64,000 nucleotides of DNA from Pseudoalteromonas arabiensis (GTDB lineage Bacteria > Pseudomonadota > Gammaproteobacteria > Enterobacterales > Alteromonadaceae): the NCBI RefSeq assembly GCF_001550155.1, contig NZ_LRUF01000008.1, forward strand, positions 558,001-622,000, written 5' to 3'. Shown here piece by piece: positions 28,210 through 34,754 of this stretch. How positions within the stretch are numbered: position 1 is the first letter of the stretch; each line of letters opens with the position of its first letter. Under the pieces are notes generated by a model. That model worked only from the letters and a program-made list of their open reading frames with translations, did no database searches and was not told where the DNA came from. The translations under genes and the position numbers were made by a program.

Positions 28210-28683
28210 ATGAAAGGTAACCAAAAAGTCATCGATAGTTTTAACAAACTACTCGCAAACGAATTAGCCGCTATAGATCAATACTTTATTCATTCTCGTA
28301 TGTATGACGATTGGGGCCTAAATAAGCTGTATGAGCGTCTTAACCACGAAATGGAAGAAGAAAAAGACCACGCTGATTGGTTAATTAAACGTATTCTATT
28401 CTTAGAAGGCGTACCAAACATGACTAAACGTCGTGACCTATTAATTGGTTCAGACGTTAAAAGCATGATGCAAAACGATTTAACACTTGAATTAGAAGTT
28501 GTTGATTGTGTTAAAGAAGCAATTGCAATCTGTGAACAAGAAAAAGACTATCAATCACGCGAAGTGCTTGAAAAGCTATTATTTGATACAGAAGAAGATC
28601 ATGTGTACTGGTTAGAACAACAGCTTGGTCTAATCGACAAAATTGGTAGCCAAAACTACCACCAATCTCAAATGGGCGAATAG
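28210..28683 (+). CDS. bfr: Bacterioferritin, ferroxidase-competent subunit
   Basis: A 157-residue iron-storage subunit that oxidises Fe(II) and helps form the 24-mer shell. The full di-iron site is present: Glu18, Glu51, His54, Glu94, Glu128 and His131 (usual numbering 127 and 130, one residue shifted). However, the residue at position 52, normally the heme-ligand Met, is Lys (EMEEEKDH). It may therefore not bind heme unless partnered. The start at MKGNQK (28210) has GAGG upstream. It is followed after 11 bases by a second, complementary subunit. Confidence 0.95.
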   Translation: MKGNQKVIDSFNKLLANELAAIDQYFIHSRMYDDWGLNKLYERLNHEMEEEKDHADWLIKRILFLEGVPNMTKRRDLLIGSDVKSMMQNDLTLELEVVDCVKEAIAICEQEKDYQSREVLEKLLFDTEEDHVYWLEQQLGLIDKIGSQNYHQSQMGE

Positions 28684-28694
28684 AGGCTAATTGT

Positions 28695-29159
28695 ATGAAA
28701 GGCGATAAAAGCGTCATTGCTGCACTTAATAAAGTATTAGCGAATGAATTAGTGGGTATCAACCAATACTTTTTACACGCTCGTATGTTTAAAGATTTTG
28801 GTTTTTCAAAATTAGACAAAGCTGATTACAAAGTATCTATTCAAAAAATGAAAAATGCCGACCGTTTAATCGAGCGTATTTTGTTTTTAGAAGGTTTACC
28901 AAATTTACAAGATTTAGGTCGACTACGTATTGGTGAAAACTCTGAAGAAATGATCGAAGCTAACATGAGCTTTGAACTTGATTCATTACCTGATCTTAAA
29001 GAAGCAATTAAACTTGCTGAAGAGAAAAAAGATTACATCAGCCGTGAAGCGCTCGATAACATCTTAAATGAGCAAGAAGAACAGATTGATTGGCTTGAAA
29101 CACAGCAGCAGTTAATCAAAACCGCAGGGCTTGAAAATTACCTGCAATCTCAAATGTAA
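28695..29159 (+). CDS. bfr: Bacterioferritin, heme-type subunit lacking ferroxidase ligands
   Basis: A 154-residue bacterioferritin paralogue. Heme-ligand Met52 is kept (IQKMKNAD), as are Glu18 and Glu94. Position 51 is Lys, 54 is Asn, 127 is Gln and 130 is Gln, so four of the six ferroxidase ligands are lost. It is thus the mirror image of the upstream subunit. It probably assembles with it into a mixed shell, the heme at the dimer interface serving iron release. A terminator follows. Confidence 0.95.
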   Translation: MKGDKSVIAALNKVLANELVGINQYFLHARMFKDFGFSKLDKADYKVSIQKMKNADRLIERILFLEGLPNLQDLGRLRIGENSEEMIEANMSFELDSLPDLKEAIKLAEEKKDYISREALDNILNEQEEQIDWLETQQQLIKTAGLENYLQSQM

Positions 29160-29173
29160 TTTGCTAAAACTTC

Positions 29174-29199
29174 AAAAAGCAGCCTAGGCTGCTTTTTTT
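29174..29199. terminator. Bidirectional intrinsic terminator between bfr and the MscS gene
   Basis: A perfect palindrome of 24 bases centred on CCTAGG, with A-run and T-run flanks, so it can end transcripts from both convergent genes. Confidence 0.85.
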
Positions 29200-29216
29200 A
29201 TAGCTAGTTTTTGCTA

Positions 29217-29690
29217 TTAATCGTCTTCACGATCAATGATTGACACTTTATTACTTAAAATTAAAGAGTTAGGGATTAAATGCACAGCTCCTTTGCCTTT
29301 AATTGTGATATAGCGCAAATTAAGATCAATCACAGTGCCCTTTGAATTACTCACTTCTATGTAATTACCAAGCTTAATAGGTTTATAAAGCACAATCATG
29401 ACACCAGCAACTAGGTTTGAAATAGCATCTTTCAACGCAAAACCCAGTGCAAAGCCCGTTAAGCCTAAGCCTGCAACCAACGCCGCAACATCAAAACCGA
29501 GTTTCGATAACGCAAGCACAATAGCAATGAATAATAAAATAGCGCGCTGCGAGTTAGAAATTAGCCGGAAAGTTTCAAGTGCAGTTGAATCAAACCGACG
29601 TTGAAACTGTTTAATTGCCCGGTCAATTATGAGGCTTGCTATATAAAAGGCAGCAAGCACTAAAAATGCTTGAATGAGTTGGCTAGTCAT
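29217..29690 (-). CDS. Small MscS-type mechanosensitive channel protein
   Basis: A 157-residue inner-membrane protein. It has an N-terminal helix, a second helix (AILLFIAIVLALSKLGFDV), and the pore-lining TM3-like helix VAALVAGLGLTGFALGFALK followed by NLVAGVMIVLYKPIKLGNYI and the MscS beta domain. It stops right after the beta domain, so the large C-terminal alpha/beta vestibule of MscS (286 residues) is missing. It probably acts as a small osmotic valve; gating behaviour is unknown. Confidence 0.87.
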   Translation of the reverse strand: MTSQLIQAFLVLAAFYIASLIIDRAIKQFQRRFDSTALETFRLISNSQRAILLFIAIVLALSKLGFDVAALVAGLGLTGFALGFALKDAISNLVAGVMIVLYKPIKLGNYIEVSNSKGTVIDLNLRYITIKGKGAVHLIPNSLILSNKVSIIDREDD

Positions 29691-29748
29691 AAGGTTTTCA
29701 ATTAAAAATAAAGCCCATCATAGGCTTAAATTTGCATGAGGAAAACAT

Positions 29749-30204
29749 TTATTGTTTTTCAAACACACATGAAATGTCAGGTTTATCCAATGTATAAGTG
29801 ATATTGCCATTATCTTTAAAACGCAAATCTTCAGTTGTTGAGCCATTATCGTCTTCATTATCACAGCGAAAGTAGCGCTTGGTTCTAACAATACCATTTA
29901 CAAAGTACTTTAGCTTCGAGCTAACAACACAAAAGTTTGGGATTTTTTTTACCTGCGTACCGTTATGCAAATCACTAAAGTCAATTAGCGTGCCTAAACT
30001 AAAACCTTGTGTGGGTGTTTTGATTAATGAGAATGATGCATTTTGGCAAACTGCGTCACTGCCCTCTTTGGCTGCATACTCCCCTTGTTTATCTTTAATT
30101 AAAGACAAAAATTGGGTTTTATTACTCGGCTTAACATCTAGCAATGCACTTGCTAACGCTGAGTTTGAGAACAAAAAAGCAACTATCCAAAAGTAAGATC
30201 TCAT
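29749..30204 (-). CDS. Hypothetical secreted protein
   Basis: A 151-residue exported protein with a signal peptide (MRSYFWIVAFLFSNSALA-SA). The mature part is a polar, beta-rich-looking domain with four Cys (DAVCQNA, NFCVVSS, FRCDNED, ISCVFEK), suggesting disulfides. I do not recognise the family. It precedes the MscS-like gene on the same strand by 58 bases; a functional link is not evident. Confidence 0.7.
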   Translation of the reverse strand: MRSYFWIVAFLFSNSALASALLDVKPSNKTQFLSLIKDKQGEYAAKEGSDAVCQNASFSLIKTPTQGFSLGTLIDFSDLHNGTQVKKIPNFCVVSSKLKYFVNGIVRTKRYFRCDNEDDNGSTTEDLRFKDNGNITYTLDKPDISCVFEKQ

Positions 30205-30387
30205 TTAAATTCCATAAACTATAAACACTTAATTAGCATAGCATGCCATTTAAGCTTGGTGAATCTAAGAACCATATTGTTAATACGACTAAAATATGAA
30301 TTTGGTTTTATTTAGTCATTTCTAGATAAGCAATTACTTTATTTATGTGCTATATCTTTGAATGATCATAATTTTGGAGGGAATCAA

Positions 30388-30819
30388 ATGAAAATAATTA
30401 AACTATTAGCTTTAACTACTTTACTAACATTAGCCAGTACACATAGTTTTGCTGGTGATGACGAGTGGAAAACTATCGCTGAGAAAAAAGTTAGTTACAA
30501 GAGCGAAACTGATACCGTAAACCCTATTACCAGCAGCCGTTATAGTCACATTAAGGTTAAATGCACACATGGCACAGTGAACCTTAAAAGTATTAAAGTC
30601 ATCATGAATAATGGTGAAGAAAAGGTATTTGAAAACCTGGGTGTTCTAACCAAAGGGATGTCATCACGTAGCTTAAGTTTACCAGACAAAAACGACGCGA
30701 AACTCGATAAAATAAAACTTGAATATGAATCTGTAGGCAGCACAGCACTTAGTATGGCAGGTGTGACCGAAAAAGCCGAGGTTGAAATCCTCGCGAAAAA
30801 AGCAAAGAAAGATGATTAA
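30388..30819 (+). CDS. DUF2541-like (YaaI-like) secreted protein
   Basis: A 143-residue exported protein. Signal peptide MKIIKLLALTTLLTLASTHSFA-GD; the mature domain has VKCTHGTVNLKSIKVIMNNG and a basic tail (AKKAKKDD). Layout and length are like the YaaI/DUF2541 periplasmic proteins, a call from memory at moderate confidence. The start at 30388 has an excellent GGAGGG site; the frame is open to 30358. Function unknown. Confidence 0.75.
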   Translation: MKIIKLLALTTLLTLASTHSFAGDDEWKTIAEKKVSYKSETDTVNPITSSRYSHIKVKCTHGTVNLKSIKVIMNNGEEKVFENLGVLTKGMSSRSLSLPDKNDAKLDKIKLEYESVGSTALSMAGVTEKAEVEILAKKAKKDD

Positions 30820-30890
30820 AGTTGCGAGTCAATGATGTTTGAGGCCATACACTTTCACAAGTAGCGGCCTCTTTATGCCGCAACTTTTTT
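30818..30890 (+). terminator. Long nested stem-loop ending in a T-run
   Basis: Outer arms AAAGTTGCG / CGCAACTTT and inner arms GAGGCC / GGCCTC, with six T at the end, starting at the stop of the DUF2541-like gene. Confidence 0.6.
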
Positions 30891-30900
30891 AAGAGCAGAC

Positions 30901-31083
30901 GCGCGAAACAAGTTTCACGCCTTCGAGTGCCCTTGTAGGTCGCCATTTATGGCGACAAAAACCGTGGAGATTTTCACGTAGGAACGGCTTCAGCCGTGAA
31001 CCTTAGATGTTCGGCGTTAAAACGCCTCCTACAAACTTGTAACTCGATAACTTTACCCTTAATCGCGCTAAAGCACGACCTAC
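30901..31083. repeat. Cluster of five different REP hairpins
   Basis: Five short palindromes, each bounded at one end by GTAG or its complement (first one GAAG): 30901-30924 (CGTGAAACTTG arms), 30935-30956 (TCGCCATTTATGGCGA), 30978-31000 (ACGGCTTCAGCCGT), 31010-31032 (GGCGTTTTAACGCC) and 31061-31083 (TCGTGCTTTAGCGCGA). The pattern GTAG plus imperfect palindrome is that of REP elements mobilised by RAYT-type transposases. No RAYT gene is in the window. The gap 31084-31130 holds CTCGCTAACTTTACCC-type spacer repeats. Confidence 0.8.
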
Positions 31084-31130
31084 AAACGCTCGAAACTTGC
31101 TAACTTTACCCTTGCAGCTCGCTAACTCTC

Positions 31131-31688
31131 TCAACGCTTATAAAGCGCCTCAATTGTTGCTGAATCAAGCGAATAAGCATTGATCATATAACCTGCTAAC
31201 GCACCTGATGCGTTCTCTGGTAATTCAAGCTTTTGTGATAACGCATGCAGTGTAAATTGATATCTGTGAGCGCCATGACCTTCTGGTGGGCAGGCACCGC
31301 CAAAGCCTTTAAAACCATAATCATTTGTTATTTGTACACTCCCTTTAGGCAAAGCATTCTTGTCAGCATTTCCAGCACCGCTCGCTAAGCTTGATACTGA
31401 TTTAGGAATATTCACAACTTGCCAATGCCACCAGCCACTGCCTGTAGGGGCATCAGGATCATAAACGGTCAATGCGAATGCTTCAGTTCCTTTAGGTGCA
31501 TTTTGCCAAGCAAGTTGTGGAGAAAGGTTATCGCCATTACAACCAAACCCTTTAAACTCTTGCTCACTCTCCATAAAGTCACCATGGGCAATGTCTTTAC
31601 TTGTTAAGGTAAAAGACTCAGCGAATGTGGTGCCAGACAAACATAGCAGGAATAATGGCGTGGCAATTTTCAATGTTGATGATTTCAT
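31131..31688 (-). CDS. YbhB/YbcL (PEBP) family protein, exported
   Basis: A 185-residue phosphatidylethanolamine-binding-protein fold. Signal peptide MKSSTLKIATPLFLLCLSGTTFA; mature domain with FTLTSKDIAHGDFM, GCNGDNLSPQLAWQNAPKGT, the family DPDAPTGSGWWHW and GGACPPEGHGAHRYQFTLHA. The bacterial family has no settled function. It lies 75 bases after an AraC regulator on the same strand, which may control it, and is flanked by REP clusters on both sides. Confidence 0.92.
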   Translation of the reverse strand: MKSSTLKIATPLFLLCLSGTTFAESFTLTSKDIAHGDFMESEQEFKGFGCNGDNLSPQLAWQNAPKGTEAFALTVYDPDAPTGSGWWHWQVVNIPKSVSSLASGAGNADKNALPKGSVQITNDYGFKGFGGACPPEGHGAHRYQFTLHALSQKLELPENASGALAGYMINAYSLDSATIEALYKR

Positions 31689-31763
31689 AATATTCTCCGA
31701 TTAATAAGAATAATCATAATACCTAGCAAAGAGAGATCAAATTAGTACCAAAACTGTCAATTA

Positions 31764-32576
31764 TTAGCCTACTTCGCTCATTATTGTTTTACGAAGAGCT
31801 GTTGGAGTCGTATTAAACAACAGTTTAAATTTATCTGTGAATCTAGATTGTGACGAAAAACCACATTGCTGCGCAATAGCTCCAATAGGCTCGGAGCTGC
31901 TTTGAATTAAATGTAGCCCATGGCTTAAACGCGCTTTGTCTTTTATTAACTGAAAACTACTGTCTTCTGCGGTTAACTTTCTTCTGAGTGTCGATTCGCT
32001 CATCGCTAACGTCGTTGCAATACTGTTTGCATCCCAATCTCGTGTTAAATCACTGGTGATAATAGTATGTACTTTATGAGTCAGTGTTGGTGGCTCAATG
32101 ATTGAACCTAAATCAATAAAGCCCTGCAAAAATAACACCTGTAGAAGCTCTTGCCTTCTAATTGGCCATAATTGTGGTGGTGTTACTGCAGCCCATTCAA
32201 TAAATTGTTTTAAGGACATTTGAAACAAAGAGTCTACTTGCCCATTAATGAACTTTTTCTTTGCTCCCGATTGATATTTCAAACACTCAAAGTCTGCGTA
32301 ATCAAACTCAATCAATAACGCCATATAACCAATATTTTGCGGAATGTTGCGCATGGCGACCTTAGGTGTATTTGCCATAAAGACAAAATCGCCTGCATTG
32401 CAGTTAACTTCTTCTGTATCAATTAGTCTTTTACTGCCAGACAACACAACGACAAGTAATGGTTTTGCGATAGGCACATTAACTATGTGCTGTTCATCAT
32501 TAGCGCAATAAATCGAAAACGGTAAAGACTGATGTTGCTTTACTGCGTTTAAACCTATCTCTATCAATTCATTCAT
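31764..32576 (-). CDS. AraC family transcriptional regulator
   Basis: A 270-residue regulator with an N-terminal cupin-like sensor (PLLVVVLSGSKRLIDTEEVN, NAGDFVFMANTPK). The C-terminal double HTH covers about 165-265: ANSIATTLAMSESTLRRKL, then IGAIAQQCGFSSQSRFTDKF. The signature PTALRKTIM closes it. The effector is unknown. The PEBP gene follows on the same strand and is the most likely target. Confidence 0.9.
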   Translation of the reverse strand: MNELIEIGLNAVKQHQSLPFSIYCANDEQHIVNVPIAKPLLVVVLSGSKRLIDTEEVNCNAGDFVFMANTPKVAMRNIPQNIGYMALLIEFDYADFECLKYQSGAKKKFINGQVDSLFQMSLKQFIEWAAVTPPQLWPIRRQELLQVLFLQGFIDLGSIIEPPTLTHKVHTIITSDLTRDWDANSIATTLAMSESTLRRKLTAEDSSFQLIKDKARLSHGLHLIQSSSEPIGAIAQQCGFSSQSRFTDKFKLLFNTTPTALRKTIMSEVG

Positions 32577-32690
32577 ATTTTTCAGTGTTTTTTATTGGAC
32601 TCGAAGAAACGGATTGGACCGTGATTCTTAGTTATTCGGCGTAAAATCTTTTACCAACTTTACCCTGGTGGCTCGCTAACTTTACCCTTT

Positions 32691-32827
32691 AATCGCGCTA
32701 AAGCACGACCTACAAAGGTGCTAAACAGGTTTCACGTCTACGGTAGGATACATTAGGTACTAGGGTTTAGGCTCTAGGACGCGATGTAAAATCGCTGCTA
32801 CTTGTTCGGCGTTGAAACGCCTCCTAC
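32691..32827. repeat. REP cluster (three hairpins plus a composite spacer)
   Basis: Hairpins at 32691-32713 (TCGTGCTTTAGCGCGA type), 32778-32801 (AGCGATTTTACATCGCG type) and 32805-32827 (GGCGTTTCAACGCC type). A degenerate CGTGAAACCTG-type half lies near 32728-32742. The stretch TAGGTACTAGGGTTTAGGCT before 32778 also occurs, slightly altered, in the 33.8-34.1 kb arrays. The rest of 32577-32892 is CTCGCTAACTTTACCC-like spacer, with no gene. Confidence 0.8.
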
Positions 32828-32892
32828 AAACTTTACCCTCGAAACTCGCTAACTTTACTCTTGTAACTCGTATCTCGCTAACTTTAACCCAA

Positions 32893-33255
32893 TCAAACAA
32901 GCATATTGTTTAACATCATTCCTGGCATTAAAAATACCATTGCAAAAGAAAATGATCCGGTGAGTGCAACTGCAATACAGCAGAATACCGTTTGCATTAA
33001 AAAGACGTTGGGTTTACCAGAGGCACTTTTTTGAAATGACACATAGGCAAGTAACAGTTTTTCTCTAATTTTTTGAAGGTAAGAACGCACTACTCTGATA
33101 ATAGGCAAGCTGTACATTGCTAAAAAAGCAAATACAACTTCTATTCCACCAAAATGAAATAACAGTGCAATCTCAGGTGAGAACCAACCGACAATAGCTA
33201 TCAAGCACCAAAATGCAGCTTTTTGATATTTATTTAGTTCGTGCCATTTGATCAT
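32893..33255 (-). CDS. Small hypothetical membrane protein
   Basis: A 120-residue protein with about three transmembrane segments (near 13-30, 35-55 and 88-115: VFCCIAVALTGSFSFAMVFL) and a basic, amphipathic middle (VVRSYLQKIREKLLLAYVSF). I do not recognise the family. It is 26 bases after a secreted TPR-like gene on the same strand and sits between two REP clusters. The hydrophobic pattern supports a real gene, but function is unknown. Confidence 0.65.
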   Translation of the reverse strand: MIKWHELNKYQKAAFWCLIAIVGWFSPEIALLFHFGGIEVVFAFLAMYSLPIIRVVRSYLQKIREKLLLAYVSFQKSASGKPNVFLMQTVFCCIAVALTGSFSFAMVFLMPGMMLNNMLV

Positions 33256-33281
33256 CGTCTTCCTTGTATTTCCAATTATAT

Positions 33282-33674
33282 TTAAATTAAGTGAGCAGCT
33301 GATTTATCTAGTTTAGTTATATACGCTTTGAGCTCTGCAAGCTTGAGTTTTTCGCCTTGGTGAGCATTCATCGCTTTTGCAAAGTAGCTATTGGCTTGCA
33401 GCTGATCACCTGCATGCTCATGAATGAGTCCAATGCGAAGATAAGTAAAAGCAAGATTATTCGGGCCTATTTCTGTTTGCAGCGTTTTAGCGCTATCAAG
33501 CTCAAGAATTCTTGCAAGTGCATTTAACGCATAAAGCGCACTATCGCTCGAACCTTTGATGTACTGAGAATGAGCAAGTTCTAGCTCTTTTTTAAGAAAT
33601 TCGCTTGTAATTTCATTTGCGTTAGTAGGTACTGCTAACGAGACAAAAACAGCTAAGGTTAAAACTTTAAACAT
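33282..33674 (-). CDS. Exported TPR-like protein
   Basis: A 130-residue protein with a signal peptide (MFKVLTLAVFVSLAVPTNA-NE) and helical repeats: ALYALNALARILELD, LAFTYLRIGLIHEHAGDQLQ (TPR-like) and ANSYFAKAMNAHQGE. It may scaffold a periplasmic partner; none is obvious. It is upstream of, and probably co-transcribed with, the small membrane protein gene. Confidence 0.7.
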   Translation of the reverse strand: MFKVLTLAVFVSLAVPTNANEITSEFLKKELELAHSQYIKGSSDSALYALNALARILELDSAKTLQTEIGPNNLAFTYLRIGLIHEHAGDQLQANSYFAKAMNAHQGEKLKLAELKAYITKLDKSAAHLI

Positions 33675-33768
33675 ATAAAACCTCCTTTTAAAATGTGTTT
33701 TACAGATTAATCAAACTCGACCAACTGGTCAAACTTTACTCTCGTATCTCACTAACTTCTCTTTTGAC

Positions 33769-34075
33769 GCGCGAAACAAGTTTCACGCCTACGATTGAAA
33801 GCATAAGGTGCTAGGATTTAGGCTCTGGGACGCGATGTAAAATCGCTGCTACTTGTTCGGCGTTGAAACGCCTCCTAGAAACTTTACTCTCGTAACTCGC
33901 AAACTATACTCTCTTATCTCGCTAAACACTCTTTTAACGCGCTAAAGCACGACCTACATAATATCGCGCGAAACAAGTTTCACGCCTACGAAAGAAAACA
34001 TTAGGCGCTAGGATTCAGGCTATGGGACGCGATGTAAAATCGCTGCTACTTGTTCGGCGTTAAAACGCCTCCTAC
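33769..34075. repeat. Two tandem copies of a composite REP array
   Basis: Two ~110-base composites, each three hairpins in the same order: CGTGAAACTTG type (33769-33792; 33966-33989), AGCGATTTTACATCGCG type (33829-33852; 34026-34049) and GGCGTTTTAACGCC type (33856-33878; 34053-34075). A TCGTGCTTTAGCGCG type hairpin lies between them (33935-33957). The spacer between first and second hairpins (GCTAGGATT...GGCT) is conserved too. All begin or end in GTAG, except 33856-33878, where the head is mutated (CTAG). Confidence 0.85.
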
Positions 34076-34080
34076 AAACT

Positions 34081-34212
34081 TGTAACTCGCTAACTTTACT
34101 CTCGTACCTCACTAACTTCTCTCTCGTATCTCGCTAACTTTCCTCTCGTATCTCGCAAACTTTACCCTTGTAACTCGCTAACTTTACCCTCGTAACTCGC
34201 TAACTTTACTCT
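34081..34212. repeat. Tandem ~22-bp repeat, six copies
   Basis: Six imperfect head-to-tail copies of about 22 bases, consensus TCGTAACTCGCTAACTTTAC plus CC or TC. Scattered single copies also border the other REP clusters (near 31084, 32664, 32840 and 33725, and as the complement near 43172 and 43323). No coding potential. Confidence 0.8.
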
Positions 34213-34222
34213 TTAATCGAGC

Positions 34223-34633
34223 TTAATCGCGACCAAAACCAATCAACTTTTTGCCATTTAAACCTTTTTTATGCCATTCGGTTTGCTCTTCGCAGAAAAT
34301 TTGCGCGTCTAATTCTTTACTTGGCTCTTCATTTAAACTGCCTGCAGGTACAAGTAGGTATTTACTGTCTTGTGATTCAAATGGCAACGCAGAGCCACAG
34401 GTTTTACAAAACGCCCTAGATAATGCACGACCAGGGTAATTAAACCGCGTAATGTGATTTTGGCCTTTAACCCATTCGATAGCATCAGGTGAGGTAAACA
34501 AGTTTGCAGCGTGAGCAGTGCCAGTTAGTTTGCGGCATTGTTCGCAATGACAGAAGAAAAAACGCCTAAAGTTATCAGCGACTTTATAACTCACTTCGCC
34601 GCAGCAGCATCCACCAGTAAGTGTTTTAGTCAT
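34223..34633 (-). CDS. GFA/CENP-V family zinc protein
   Basis: A 136-residue protein with the full GFA metal pattern: GGCCCGEVSY, FFCHCEQCRKLTG, and AFCKTCGSALPF. It has two zinc sites built from these Cys. Family members were named for glutathione-formaldehyde activation, but that activity is doubtful for most. The start at MTKTLT (34633) has AAGGAG upstream; the frame is open to 34723. It is the second GFA protein in the window; the other has a frameshift. Confidence 0.9.
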   Translation of the reverse strand: MTKTLTGGCCCGEVSYKVADNFRRFFFCHCEQCRKLTGTAHAANLFTSPDAIEWVKGQNHITRFNYPGRALSRAFCKTCGSALPFESQDSKYLLVPAGSLNEEPSKELDAQIFCEEQTEWHKKGLNGKKLIGFGRD

Positions 34634-34705
34634 ATCTATCTCCTTATTCGCTAAGCTAAAAATTGATACCCTAAACGATGCGCTATTTAATAATTTTTGG
34701 CAATA

Positions 34706-34741
34706 AAAAAGGCCATGTTGCACTTACAACATGGCCTTTTT
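34706..34741. terminator. Intrinsic terminator downstream of hutU
   Basis: A perfect 15-bp stem (AAAAAGGCCATGTTG / CAACATGGCCTTTTT) with a 6-base loop, 13 bases after the hutU stop. It has a T-run in both directions. Confidence 0.92.
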
Positions 34742-34754
34742 GCATTGACACAAC

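Noticed and set aside
30901..34212. CRISPR array
   Set aside because: The repeats are palindromic, of several families, unevenly spaced, and there are no cas genes.
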